Shown piece after piece: positions 36,094 through 44,815 of a stretch of DNA of 64,000 nt; positions within the stretch are counted from its first letter, which is position 1, and the number at the start of each line of letters is the position of its first letter. The notes under the pieces are model-generated. The model was given only the letters and a program-made list of their open reading frames with translations, was not told where the DNA came from and ran no database searches. Location of the stretch: NCBI RefSeq assembly GCF_000482485.1, contig NZ_KI519438.1, positions 20,677 through 84,676 of the forward strand. Reading direction: 5' to 3'. The position numbers and the translations under genes were made by a program. Source of the DNA: Paucisalibacillus globulus DSM 18846 (lineage in GTDB: Bacteria; Bacillota; Bacilli; Bacillales; Amphibacillaceae).

Positions 36094-36861
36094 TTATTCG
36101 TATTCTGATAACCATTTTTCTTTTAGCTTTTCAATCGTTCCATCTTCTTCAAATTTCTTCAAAACAGCATTAACGGCTTCTACCCTTTCACTTCCCTTAG
36201 GAAATGCAATTGCCATACCAGGTGAGCTTGTTGTTGGATCATCAAACCCTATGTAGCCTTGAGAATTGATATAGCCTGTTGCCACTGTCTTATCCATATA
36301 AGCAACATCAATTCGATTAGAGTTTAATTCTTGAATAAGTATGCTAGCATCATCTACTTTTTTCACCTCAAAACCATACTCTTTCGCTAGTGTTTCAGCA
36401 CCCTCTTCTTGAATAGTGCCTAACTGCACACCAACAACTGTTCCTTTTAAACTTTCTAAACCCTTTATATCTTCTTCTGCTTTTGAAATGAACATTTCAC
36501 CAGATCGATGATACTCATTTGAAAATTCTACATTTTTTTGCCTATCTTCAGTTGCACTCATTCCAGCAAGTACCATATCTACACGTTTTGCCTGCAATGA
36601 ACCAATTAGACCATCAAAGTCCATATCTTCAATTTTTAATGCATAACCTAATTCATCAGCAACTAGATGTGCTAACTCCACATCAAATCCGATAAAATTC
36701 CCTTCTGCATCATAAGATTCAAATGGTGGAAAGTCTGCGGACGTTGCCATCTTTAATATCTTTTCCCCTTCCTTTTCTGTTGAACTTGCTTCCCCTGAAC
36801 CACATGCCGCTAACAAACTAACTAAAAACACAATCAAAATTCCTAGCATTGCTTTTTTCAT
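36094..36861 (-). CDS. Amino-acid ABC transporter substrate-binding lipoprotein
   Basis: Signal peptide with lipobox LAAC (near residue 20), then the SBP_bac_3 fold: MATSADFPPFESYDAEGNFIGFDVELA, FDGLIGSLQAKRVDMVLAGMS and KGSERVEAVNAVLKKFEEDGTIEKLKEKW. About 255 residues. ATG at 36861, eight bases after AAAGGAG; an in-frame GTG at 36870 is too close. First of the transport genes, behind the amidohydrolase. Confidence 0.86.
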   Translation of the reverse strand: MKKAMLGILIVFLVSLLAACGSGEASSTEKEGEKILKMATSADFPPFESYDAEGNFIGFDVELAHLVADELGYALKIEDMDFDGLIGSLQAKRVDMVLAGMSATEDRQKNVEFSNEYHRSGEMFISKAEEDIKGLESLKGTVVGVQLGTIQEEGAETLAKEYGFEVKKVDDASILIQELNSNRIDVAYMDKTVATGYINSQGYIGFDDPTTSSPGMAIAFPKGSERVEAVNAVLKKFEEDGTIEKLKEKWLSEYE

Positions 36862-36923
36862 ATGAACCACTCCTTTATAATCATTAATATTATTGATTAA
36901 ATATACATAAATACGTATAAAAA

Positions 36924-38081
36924 TTAACCTCGTTGAAACTCTTCTTTAATAGCTGCCAATAAACTATTATTTGTTAATACATCAAATCCTGTGCTAGCTA
37001 ATGCAAGTGCACCTGATTTTAATGCTTCGAACCCATCAGTTGTAATGGTCTGATCAGCAAACTCTTTCGTATGAGCAATTAAACCCGGTTTATTCAATCC
37101 AATATATGGATGAATTGCTGGAACAACATGGCTAACGTTTCCCATATCAATAGATCCATAAGAAAGTTTAGCTGGATAGATTGGAAGAGTACTAGTTTGT
37201 TCTAAGTTTTCGGTAAAAGCATTCGATAAAGCTTGATTAGTAATCATATCATCATAGCTTAGCTCATAATTGGATACTTCAAATGATGCTCCTGTCATGA
37301 GTGCAGCACCTTCAGCAATTTTTTTCACCTTTTCTACTACCTCGTTTAACTTGGCTCGCTCTTTGGCACGTATGTAGAATTGAGCCACAGCGTAATCTGG
37401 TACTACATTCGCTGCCTCTCCACCTTGGGGAATAATCCCGTGAATCCTTACATCCGTTGATAGGTGCTCCCTTAATGCGTTGATTCCATTAAACAGTTGA
37501 ATCACGCTATCCAATGCATTAATCCCTTTTTCGGGAGAAGCTGCTGCATGCGAAGACTTTCCAGTGTATGCAAATTGAATGGCATCCATCGCTAACGAAT
37601 CACCACTAACATACGATTGGTCATTTGGATGTAAAATCATTGCTACATCTATATCATCAAAAATTCCCTGTTCACTCATCGGTACTTTTGCTCCGTTTGT
37701 TTCCTCTGCAGGTGTGCCAATGACGACAACACTTCCACCGGTTTCCTGGATAACCTTACTTAATGCTATTCCTGCTCCAACGCTCATTGTCCCAATTAGA
37801 TTATGACCACATCCATGGCCCACACCGGGTAAAGCGTCATATTCTGCAAGATAGGCAATTTTCGGTCCTGGTTTTCCACTATTAAATTCCGCTTTAAAAG
37901 CTGTTGGTCTTTCTACAATGCCTTCCTCAACTTCGAATCCATTTTCCTCCAATAAGTTAACTAGCAGTTTCATAGACTTAAACTCTTGATCACCTAATTC
38001 GGGATTTTCATATAGTTGTTTACCAATCAACCAGAGATTTTGTTCCACCTTATGTAGTTCATTCTGTAATAACTCTTTCAT
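36924..38081 (-). CDS. M20 family amidohydrolase (AbgB/PM20D2-like)
   Basis: Zinc-dependent peptidase/deacylase acting on amide bonds of N-acyl amino acids or small peptides. 385 residues with metal motifs GHGCGHN, EET and LHPNDQSYVSGD, dimerisation lid near GKSSHAAASPEKGINALDSVIQLFNGI, and IDMGNVSHVVPAIHPYI. Nearest to the AbgB/ACY1L2 branch. ATG 38081 is five bases after AAGGGTGA; a GTG at 38090 is also open. It heads the operon with the amino-acid importer, suggesting import and cleavage of a conjugated amino acid. Confidence 0.82.
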   Translation of the reverse strand: MKELLQNELHKVEQNLWLIGKQLYENPELGDQEFKSMKLLVNLLEENGFEVEEGIVERPTAFKAEFNSGKPGPKIAYLAEYDALPGVGHGCGHNLIGTMSVGAGIALSKVIQETGGSVVVIGTPAEETNGAKVPMSEQGIFDDIDVAMILHPNDQSYVSGDSLAMDAIQFAYTGKSSHAAASPEKGINALDSVIQLFNGINALREHLSTDVRIHGIIPQGGEAANVVPDYAVAQFYIRAKERAKLNEVVEKVKKIAEGAALMTGASFEVSNYELSYDDMITNQALSNAFTENLEQTSTLPIYPAKLSYGSIDMGNVSHVVPAIHPYIGLNKPGLIAHTKEFADQTITTDGFEALKSGALALASTGFDVLTNNSLLAAIKEEFQRG

Positions 38082-38112
38082 CTTACTCACCCTTATGTAT
38101 ATTTATTAAGTA

Positions 38113-38167
38113 ATATGTATACTTATACCATATGTATACTTATACCATTGATTTTATAAAAATACAA
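38113..38167 (-). promoter_or_regulatory. Promoter overlaid by a perfect tandem 17-bp repeat
   Basis: Minus-strand TTGTAT (38162-38167) and TATAAG (38139-38144), 17 bases apart. Two abutting perfect copies of ATATGTATACTTATACC (38113-38129 and 38130-38146) cover the -10 box and the transcription start. A repressor binding site is the likely role. Confidence 0.6.
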
Positions 38168-38175
38168 TACTTTTT

Positions 38176-38352
38176 TTGAAAAACTTACATTCACTCATCC
38201 CTTAGCAAAGCAACTTCATGTAATGCTCATTAATCACTACCTGAGTTACTTCATGGAGCTTTGCGAGGAGAATTACTTCCTCGAATAAGTATGACGAGCA
38301 CTCTTTGTGTTAGGTTTTCTATACGTGTGGAAAGTTTTTATCCTTTCTTAAC
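38176..38352. repeat. Palindromic GAAAAAC repeat with internal insertion, copy 3
   Basis: Ends match the other copies (GAAAAACTTACATTCACTC ... TGTGTTAG-GTTTTC ... GTGGAAAGTTTTTATCC), but about 100 bases of other sequence lie between them, with two further inverted repeats (GCAAAGC...GCTTTGC; CGAGGAG...CTTCCTCG). Confidence 0.45.
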
Positions 38353-38358
38353 CAAAAA

Positions 38359-38389
38359 AAGAGAGCTTAGCAATTAACTAAGCCCTCTT
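38359..38389 (-). terminator. Terminator of proS
   Basis: AAGAGAGCTTAG with CTAAGCCCTCTT (one mismatch), then a T7 run on the minus strand. Confidence 0.7.
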
Positions 38390-38402
38390 CATTCCTATTC
38401 CT

Positions 38403-39842
38403 TTAGTAAGCTTTTGCCCAATAAACTAATTCTTTCGCTTCTTTCCCACAGCATACACATGTATCTGCTACTTTTTCTTGATCATAAGGAATACAACGGG
38501 ATGTTGCTGTTGTATCTTCTTTAATCTTTTCTTCACAAGCCAAGTCACCACACCACATGGCTTTAATGAATCCACCTTTTTCATCAAGTGTTTGTTTAAA
38601 TTCATCCATAGTTGTTGCAACTGTTGTCTTTTCATTACGATGTGCAAGTGCTTTATCATAAAGATTTTGTTGAACTTCCTCAAGTAAAGCTGGTAAGCGG
38701 TCATTTAAATCAGTTAAAGCAACAAATTCCTTTTCACCAGTATCGCGACGAACAAGCACAACCTGTTCTTTTTCGATATCCTTTGGTCCCATTTCAATAC
38801 GAACTGGGATACCTTTCATTTCATATTCATTGAACTTCCAGCCAGGCATTTTATCACTTGCATCGATGTCAACACGTACTAGTGATTTTAATTGATCACG
38901 AAGTTCATATGCTTTATCCAGTACACCCTCTTTATGTTGGGCAATTGGAACAATCATCGCTTGAGTTGGAGCAATTCTTGGTGGAACAACTAACCCACGG
39001 TTATCTCCATGAACCATGATCAATGCACCCATGATTCGAGTGGAAAGTCCCCAAGATGTTTGATGGACAAATTGACTCTTACCATTTTCATCAAGATAAG
39101 TAATATTGAATGCTTCAGCAAATCCAGAACCAAAATGGTGAGATGTCCCGGATTGCAATGCCTTTCCATCATGCATTAATGCTTCAATCGTTAGTGTGTA
39201 CTTAGCACCGGCGAATTTTTCTTTTTCGGTTTTACGACCACGATAAACTGGTACTGCTAAATAGTTCTCCACTAAATCTGCATACACTTCTAACATACGA
39301 TTTGTTTCGTTCGCTGCATCTTCATCTGTTGCATGAGCAGTATGACCTTCTTGCCAATGGAATTCGGATGAACGAAGGAACGGACGAGTAGTCTTTTCCC
39401 AGCGCACAACATTTCCCCATTGATTATATAGTTTAGGAAGATCACGGTATGAATGAATATTTTTAGAATAGTAATCACAGAAAAGAACTTCTGAAGTAGG
39501 ACGAACAGCGATTCGCTCCACTAGTTCTTCCTCTCCGCCATGTGTTACCCAAGCTACTTCAGGAGCAAATCCTTCGACATGGTCTTTTTCTTTTTGAAGA
39601 AGACTTTCTGGAATAAATAGTGGAAATGCCACATTGGAATGACCGGTTTCTTTAATCATTCGGTCTAATTCATCTTTAATATTTTCCCAAATTGCATAGC
39701 CATAAGGCTTGATGATCATGGTTCCACGAACTTGACCATATTCGACTAGCTCTGCTTGTTTAACGACGTCGGTATACCATTGTGCAAAGTCATCTTCCAT
39801 GGCTGTGATTTTTTCTACAAAATCTTTGTTTTTCTTTCCCAT
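38403..39842 (-). CDS. proS: Prolyl-tRNA synthetase (short, archaeal/eukaryote-like type)
   Basis: Attaches proline to tRNA-Pro. 479 residues, much shorter than the ~565-residue bacterial type with editing insertion; it has the class II motifs (RPTSEVLFC motif 2 context, [30 protein letters not shown] motif 3) and the C-terminal zinc-like domain [11 protein letters not shown]...[24 protein letters not shown] ending. Lacks the editing domain. ATG at 39842, six bases after GAGGTG, preferred over 39845 and 39851. Under T-box control. Confidence 0.88.
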   Translation of the reverse strand: MGKKNKDFVEKITAMEDDFAQWYTDVVKQAELVEYGQVRGTMIIKPYGYAIWENIKDELDRMIKETGHSNVAFPLFIPESLLQKEKDHVEGFAPEVAWVTHGGEEELVERIAVRPTSEVLFCDYYSKNIHSYRDLPKLYNQWGNVVRWEKTTRPFLRSSEFHWQEGHTAHATDEDAANETNRMLEVYADLVENYLAVPVYRGRKTEKEKFAGAKYTLTIEALMHDGKALQSGTSHHFGSGFAEAFNITYLDENGKSQFVHQTSWGLSTRIMGALIMVHGDNRGLVVPPRIAPTQAMIVPIAQHKEGVLDKAYELRDQLKSLVRVDIDASDKMPGWKFNEYEMKGIPVRIEMGPKDIEKEQVVLVRRDTGEKEFVALTDLNDRLPALLEEVQQNLYDKALAHRNEKTTVATTMDEFKQTLDEKGGFIKAMWCGDLACEEKIKEDTTATSRCIPYDQEKVADTCVCCGKEAKELVYWAKAY

Positions 39843-39855
39843 CATTAGCACCTCA

Positions 39856-40134
39856 ATTTATATAAATTTTTTAATGAACACAAAAAAGCCTCCATCCGCA
39901 TAAGGGACCGAGGATTGGTGGTACCACCCTTGTTTACTATCTACATAGATAAATAGTACACTTCGTTTGATAACGGTCAGGGACCGCGCGCAAATTCATG
40001 GGAAAACCCAATCCAAAGGCGAACTCCAAGGCAGGTTCCAATCTACGTCTATGGAAATTCTCACCTACCATTTCCTCTCTGAATAGACCGACTAAATTGT
40101 ACTATCCTTTTCAATGTTTCATTTTATTGATATT
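39856..40134 (-). ncRNA. T-box riboswitch (proline)
   Basis: Leader of proS. On the minus strand the hallmark GGTGGTACCACC (T-box antiterminator) is followed by CCTCGGTCC...GGATGGAGGC and a T6 run, the competing terminator. Upstream are the stem I features (GAGAGGAAATGG, GGTGAGAA) and a candidate Pro specifier codon CCT in GGAACCTGCC. Uncharged tRNA-Pro would stabilise the antiterminator. About 280 nt. Confidence 0.88.
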
Positions 40135-40140
40135 AAGTTA

Positions 40141-40169
40141 AATATAATAACCTGCCATTAGAAAGTCAA
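40141..40169 (-). promoter_or_regulatory. Promoter of the proS T-box transcript
   Basis: TTGACT, 17 bases, TATATT on the minus strand, close to consensus and right upstream of the T-box. Confidence 0.65.
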
Positions 40170-40177
40170 GCTTATCG

Positions 40178-40702
40178 CTAGAAAGCTTTTTCATAAAGGG
40201 AGAATTTATCATTTCCCTCACCAATATGGCCTATGAATTGAAATCCAGAATTCTGATAGATTTTATTCAGTGCTTGATTATTTCCTACACAATCTAAACG
40301 AATAAAACCATTTTCAATCGTATGATTTTCATCGATCCATATTAATAATCTTTTCCCAATCTGTTGATTATGATGATTTTGACTAACAGCTAGCCGATGG
40401 ATATAAAAAGCATGGTCATTCCGTTTCCCCCACATTTCTATATCCCATTCATTTTGCTCATTGGAAAAGTTAAAAGTCGCTACAACTTCTACATTTTTAT
40501 TTTCAATAATATATGTATTCCCGGCTAAAATGTCCGCTTCTATTTCTTGGTCTTCTCCGCCGTCTAGTAAATAACCCCATTGGTTAATACCTTTAGCCTG
40601 AACCCATTTAGCAGCGGATTTAAGTAATTCAAGAATAGACTCTAAATCTGATTCGGTTGCTTTTCTTACAATAAATTCATCAAAATGATTAGTCTTAAAC
40701 AT
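40178..40702 (-). CDS. GNAT family N-acetyltransferase
   Basis: About 174 residues: EFIVRKATESDLESILELL (strand 1, helix 1) and the acetyl-CoA loop FYIHRLAVSQNHHNQQIGKRLLIWI (variant of R/Q-x-x-G-x-G/A), then VGNNQALNKIYQNSGFQFIG. Substrate unknown. ATG at 40702 lies nine bases after AGGAGG; longer in-frame starts run into the repeat upstream and are rejected. Confidence 0.75.
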   Translation of the reverse strand: MFKTNHFDEFIVRKATESDLESILELLKSAAKWVQAKGINQWGYLLDGGEDQEIEADILAGNTYIIENKNVEVVATFNFSNEQNEWDIEMWGKRNDHAFYIHRLAVSQNHHNQQIGKRLLIWIDENHTIENGFIRLDCVGNNQALNKIYQNSGFQFIGHIGEGNDKFSLYEKAF

Positions 40703-40744
40703 TGTAACCATCCTCCTTTTTTTAAAAAAGCCACTCAACATAAT

Positions 40745-41080
40745 TACACAATTTGTATAGACTGTGCGGTAACTAATAATTTTTAGTAGCGCATCGTACC
40801 CGCTCCGGAAATACACTTCGCTTTCCGTGGGCGGCTGGTGAGCCTCCCACAGGAGTCTCCGTGTATTTCCGGAGCTGGTTTAGCTTGAATTTAATTAAAA
40901 TTGATTTTTAATGAAAATGTGTGATAAAACAATTTTTATTTAGAAAGCCAATACTAGCGCAGGCAGAATACGGAGACTTCTGCGGGAATAGCACGTGTCC
41001 GAAGACCCCGCAGCGGCGAACTTTCCGCGAGGAGGCTGAGGCCGTGCCCGCGGAAAGCGGAGTATTCTGCCGGAGCGGGA
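40745..41080. repeat. Composite inverted repeat element, copy 2
   Basis: Module A bounded by GCTCCGGAAATACAC inverted repeats (40802-40816 / 40861-40875; 74 bp overall, 43 bp shorter than copy 1), AT-rich spacer, module B bounded by GCAGAATAC repeats (40963-40971 / 41062-41070; 108 bp, same as copy 1). A 62-codon frame across it is not a gene. Confidence 0.8.
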
Positions 41081-41219
41081 TTTTAGCACTACACCTACTC
41101 CATTCCTAAGAGTGAGGAAATGTTTACAGTAGTTACCGCGCTGTTTCTATCAATAGCTAATATAAAAAGAAACAAACATCATCACAAAAACAGCTTGTAT
41201 TTTAAATGACATAAAAAAC

Positions 41220-41254
41220 ACAGCAGCTTCAGATTATTTCACTTAAGCTTCTGT
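41220..41254 (-). terminator. Terminator of the DUF456/PlsY operon
   Basis: ACAGCAGCTT with AAGCTTCTGT (one mismatch), T-run TTTTTT after it on the minus strand. Confidence 0.6.
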
Positions 41255-41260
41255 ACAAAG

Positions 41261-41746
41261 TTAGAATATAATATTAAAGATAAACAAAATTATCATCACA
41301 ATCTGGATAATAACTTTAGCAAATGTTCCACTTAAAAAGCCTAACAAGGATCCGATTGAGGCCTTTAATGCTTCTTGAATGGTTCTTTTTTGTAGCATTT
41401 CAATGATAAGAACAGTAATAAATGGGATAATGATTATCCCAAATGGTGGGATGATGAAGGACCCTACGATAACTGCGATTGCAGCACCCCGTTCGCCCCA
41501 TTTACTTCCACCAAACTTTTTAACAAAAAAGCTATTAGCTAAAATATCCGCTACAAATAATATAACTGTAAATACAACCATGATAGTCCAGAAGAAAAAT
41601 CCTAATTCATCTCCATTAATCCCAAACTGGTACAATAAGAATCCAATCCATATTAAAAGTACGGAAGGTATTATTGGATAGATAACCCCGATAAAACTTA
41701 CTACAAAAAGTGCAACGATGATAATCCAAATTATTATATCGACCAT
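41261..41746 (-). CDS. DUF456 membrane protein
   Basis: 161 residues, almost entirely hydrophobic in five or six segments, with the Gly-rich centre NSFFVKKFGGSKWGERGAAIAVIVGSFIIPPFGI that typifies DUF456 (YqgC-like). Function unknown. AGGAGG-like GGAGGT precedes the ATG. Sixteen bases behind the PlsY-like gene, so one operon. Confidence 0.7.
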   Translation of the reverse strand: MVDIIIWIIIVALFVVSFIGVIYPIIPSVLLIWIGFLLYQFGINGDELGFFFWTIMVVFTVILFVADILANSFFVKKFGGSKWGERGAAIAVIVGSFIIPPFGIIIIPFITVLIIEMLQKRTIQEALKASIGSLLGFLSGTFAKVIIQIVMIILFIFNIIF

Positions 41747-41762
41747 TTGTTACCTCCAAGTC

Positions 41763-42389
41763 TTATTCTGCCTTTTTCTGAAACATACTTGATAGCTTTT
41801 TTTCTTCTTTATGAATAATACGTTTATAATTCTCCATATGTTTCACGATACTTAATAAAGAAAGAAATATTACTATCATTGTTGGTTCCGTTCCATAGAA
41901 ATAATACGTTGTTACTAAAAATGATATATACATCATAAGCACACCAATAACAAGATAGTCTGTCGCAAAAGTAAAGATTACTAAGATTCCTATTCCAATC
42001 AATGCAATCTTCCAATCAATAGCAAGTAAAATTCCAACTAATGATGCCGTTCCTTTTCCACCACTAAATTTCATCGTTATTGGGAAGTTATGACCGATTA
42101 TTACCGCTAAGGCAGTAACATAAATCAATAAGATTTGGACATCTCCAGTAATACCATTTTCATTTAAAATATACAGCATCAATAATACGGCTAGCGTTCC
42201 TTTAAAAATATCAATAAGTGCAACTAGAATACCATATTTCCAACCAAGTAGAATAGTAGTATTGGATGCTCCAGCATTTTTTACCCCTGAGTTTTTAATG
42301 TCTACTCTTTTATATTTTCCAACTAATTGAGAGCCATGGACACAGCCGAAAACATAACCAATAAAAATACTAATTAGTACATACATCAT
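41763..42389 (-). CDS. PlsY-like glycerol-3-phosphate acyltransferase paralogue
   Basis: Integral membrane acyltransferase family; canonical PlsY moves acyl groups from acyl-phosphate to glycerol-3-phosphate. 208 residues, five to seven hydrophobic segments. Motif 2 GHNFPITMKFSGGKGTAS is intact in form, but motif 1 reads SGVKNAGASNT where GSGNxGATN is usual, and the tail is KHMENYKRII instead of HxxNIxRL. So it is probably a divergent paralogue with altered activity. ATG with GGGGG upstream. Confidence 0.7.
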   Translation of the reverse strand: MMYVLISIFIGYVFGCVHGSQLVGKYKRVDIKNSGVKNAGASNTTILLGWKYGILVALIDIFKGTLAVLLMLYILNENGITGDVQILLIYVTALAVIIGHNFPITMKFSGGKGTASLVGILLAIDWKIALIGIGILVIFTFATDYLVIGVLMMYISFLVTTYYFYGTEPTMIVIFLSLLSIVKHMENYKRIIHKEEKKLSSMFQKKAE

Positions 42390-42491
42390 GTTTCCCCCTT
42401 TGTTTTAAAAAACATGTGTGTTACTACTATTTTAGTATACTCAAATAAAAATGGATACAATCATTTTTACATTATGAAGGATGGTGCACGT

Positions 42492-42526
42492 AATAAAGCT
42501 CAGAGTTCACAGAACACTGAGCTTAT
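42492..42526 (-). terminator. Hairpin downstream of the ytzI-like gene
   Basis: AAGCTCAG(T)GTTC with GA(A)CTCTGAGCTT; imperfect 12-bp stem about 35 bases after the small gene's stop. Confidence 0.45.
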
Positions 42527-42561
42527 TCTTGAAAATATATTTTTTATATTACTTAATCTAA

Positions 42562-42729
42562 TTAACGTAAAGTCGATTCTCCATTACTAGCCTTTTCTTC
42601 TTCCTCTACGTTTGCAGGAAGTGGATCAATAGAATGCTTATATCCGTACCCCTTATCTAACGTTAAGATAGATAAAAATACAACAATTACTGTAATGACG
42701 ATACAAATAACCGCTACTACCCAAATCAT
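42562..42729 (-). CDS. ytzI: YtzI-like small membrane protein
   Basis: A 55-codon gene. MIWVVAVICIVITVIVVF is one membrane segment, followed by LDKGYGYKHSIDPLP, the conserved YtzI motif (YxYKHxxDPLP), and an acidic tail. GGGGGAG lies nine bases before the ATG. Function of YtzI is unknown. The rest of the 42390-42561 and 42730-43141 gaps shows only AT-rich sequence with a weak hairpin near 42826 and no further gene. Confidence 0.65.
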   Translation of the reverse strand: MIWVVAVICIVITVIVVFLSILTLDKGYGYKHSIDPLPANVEEEEKASNGESTLR

Positions 42730-43141
42730 CGTAATATACTCCCCCTTTATAACAGAAGTCCCTATGTTTATTCTAACATGATTTTTATAATTTACTAGTT
42801 ACATAATTTCTAATCCCTGTCGAATCTTTAGGATTCTAGAGTATTTTTTATGATACATTAGCATCTTTACGAACGATAGAGCTCTTTCTGTCACACCCAC
42901 TCCTATCAGTAATAATTTTAAATTATCTAAAAATACTAAGTTTGAATCCTCATTTCTAAACCGATACCATTAAATATGTAACTGTTTACAGCTCGAATTA
43001 CTTATTACCCTTTCCTAATCCATTAGTCTTTGGCGTACATACTACCCCATTCAGTTACTTTCCATTTTCTTTATTTACTATTTATCCATACATCTGACTA
43101 AGGTTAGAGTATTTAAAAATAATAGGAGGTCTTTATATTTT

Positions 43142-44002
43142 ATGAAAAGATTATTATTACTTCTGATCCTATGCTTAACGATTGCTCTTGTAACAGCATG
43201 TGGGTCTGAGGAAGAAAGCAAATTGGCCAAGCTTCAAGAAGAGGGTAAGGTCACAATCGGGTTTGCCAATGAAAAGCCTTATGCATATGAGGAAGATGGC
43301 GTATTAAAAGGTGCTGCGGTAGATATTGCTAAAGCAGTCTTTGCGGAACTTGGAGTGGAAGAAGTAGAGTCAGAATTACTAGAATTTGGTCAGCTTATTT
43401 CTGGACTAAATGCTGGTCAGTTCGATGTTGTAACAGCCGGAATGGCTATTAAGCCTGATCGCTGTGAGAATGCGGCATTTGGAGAACCAGAGATGATGTA
43501 TGGGGAAGGATTAGTTGTACAAAAAGATAATCCTCTTAGTCTAGAAAGTTATGAAGATATTGCAAACAACCCCGAAGTAACAGTAGCTGTCATGCAAGGT
43601 GCTACAGAAAATGACTTCTTAAAAGATTCCGGTGTGAGCCAAGACCAAATTCTTTCTGTCCCAGATATACCGGCTTCTATTGCTGCCGTACAATCTGGTC
43701 GCGCGGACGCAACAACAGCAACGCAATTTACCCTTCAGGATGCTTTTGAATCGGCCGGTACAGATGAGCTAGAGTTCGTTGAGTCCTTCCAACAACCGGA
43801 TGTTGATGGGGTACCAAGTTATGGAGCAGCGGCATTTAATTTAGATGATACAGAGTTATTAGAGGCATATAATGAAGCACTTGCTGGGTTAAAATCTGAT
43901 GGTACAGTTGCTGAGTTGTTAGAAAAAAATGGTTTCAGTGCACAGATGAATGTAGTACCAGATGAGATTACAACTGAAAAAGTTTGCAACGGTGAGATTT
44001 AA
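43142..44002 (+). CDS. ehuB: Ectoine/hydroxyectoine ABC transporter substrate-binding lipoprotein
   Basis: Receptor for the compatible solutes ectoine and hydroxyectoine. Lipobox VTAC (near residue 20), SBP_bac_3 fold with VTIGFANEKPYAY, EFGQLISGLNAGQFDVVTAGMAIKPDRCENAAFGEP (the EhuB-specific KPxRCExxAFxEP form), and VQSGRADATTATQFTLQD. 286 residues. AGGAGG lies 12 bases before the ATG. First gene of ehuBCDA; a hairpin terminator follows it. Confidence 0.85.
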   Translation: MKRLLLLLILCLTIALVTACGSEEESKLAKLQEEGKVTIGFANEKPYAYEEDGVLKGAAVDIAKAVFAELGVEEVESELLEFGQLISGLNAGQFDVVTAGMAIKPDRCENAAFGEPEMMYGEGLVVQKDNPLSLESYEDIANNPEVTVAVMQGATENDFLKDSGVSQDQILSVPDIPASIAAVQSGRADATTATQFTLQDAFESAGTDELEFVESFQQPDVDGVPSYGAAAFNLDDTELLEAYNEALAGLKSDGTVAELLEKNGFSAQMNVVPDEITTEKVCNGEI

Positions 44003-44018
44003 TTCATGATTCAACAAG

Positions 44019-44070
44019 ACTCCATAGGGCTTCTCCCCATAAGGGGGTCCATCCCTATGGAGTTTTTTTA
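44019..44070 (+). terminator. Intra-operon terminator between ehuB and ehuC
   Basis: ACTCCATAGGG (44019-44029) with CCCTATGGAGT (44053-44063) plus an inner CTCCCC/GGGGG stem, then T7. Partial termination would favour ehuB over the transporter genes. Confidence 0.8.
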
Positions 44071-44164
44071 CGGATAACGAAGTAATTAAGAAGATATCTT
44101 GCTTCAGGTATAGCGACTAGAGATACCTCTCGAGCTTTTCAAAGGAGTGATTATAATTAATGCT

Positions 44165-44815
44165 ATGATAGAAGTTTTCCCTGTATTAATGAAGGGGATT
44201 AATATTACAATAACAGTTTTTATTTTTTCTTCCATATTTAGCTATATATTTGCATTTATTGCAGGTCTTTGTCGAGTATCCAATAATAGGTTAGTCAGAG
44301 GGGGTACGAGTATTTATGTGGAAATATTTAGAGGTACCTCTTTAATTGTTCAATTATTTTGGCTCTACTATGCAATACCGATGTTATTTGACGTTGGTAT
44401 TGACAACCGACTCGCAGCCGGTGTATTAGCAATTTCTTTAAATTATGGCGCATATATGTCTGAGATTGTTCGCGGATCTATCCTAGCTGTAGATAAGGGA
44501 CAAACAGAGGCATCCATCGCCCTAAATCTTTCTCGCTCACAACGAATGAGAATTGTCATCTTCCCACAAGCATTTCGCATGATGTTACCCGAGTTTGGAA
44601 ATTATCTCATTCAAATACTTAAAGCAACGTCACTCGTTTCACTGATTGGAATGACGGATATTCTATATCACGGAAATATTTTAAGAAGTACTAATTTATC
44701 TGCTGCACCAACCGTGTATCTTCTTTTACTCGTATTCTACTTTATTATGGCATTGCCACTTATCTTCCTTACTCGTAAAGGGGAGCAGATTTCGAAGAGA
44801 GGGGTGGCTAGTTAA
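44165..44815 (+). CDS. ehuC: Ectoine/hydroxyectoine ABC permease EhuC
   Basis: His/Glu/Gln-type permease, about 216 residues, five hydrophobic segments, IFRGTSLIVQLFWLYYAIP and EAA loop EASIALNLSRSQRMRIVIFPQAFRM. Start is uncertain: AAAGGAG (44141-44147) fits neither the GTG at 44147 (inside it) nor the ATG at 44165 (17 bases away) well; an ATT at 44156 has ideal spacing. I report the ATG, which matches the family N-terminus. Its TAA overlaps the next ATG (TAATG). Confidence 0.8.
   Translation: MIEVFPVLMKGINITITVFIFSSIFSYIFAFIAGLCRVSNNRLVRGGTSIYVEIFRGTSLIVQLFWLYYAIPMLFDVGIDNRLAAGVLAISLNYGAYMSEIVRGSILAVDKGQTEASIALNLSRSQRMRIVIFPQAFRMMLPEFGNYLIQILKATSLVSLIGMTDILYHGNILRSTNLSAAPTVYLLLLVFYFIMALPLIFLTRKGEQISKRGVAS

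Noticed and set aside
40921..41109. 62-codon plus-strand ORF
   Set aside because: Lies wholly inside the composite inverted repeat element and lacks a ribosome site.
42730..43141. Riboswitch or osmotic-control element ahead of ehuB
   Set aside because: No known riboswitch core and no convincing promoter hexamers could be assigned.
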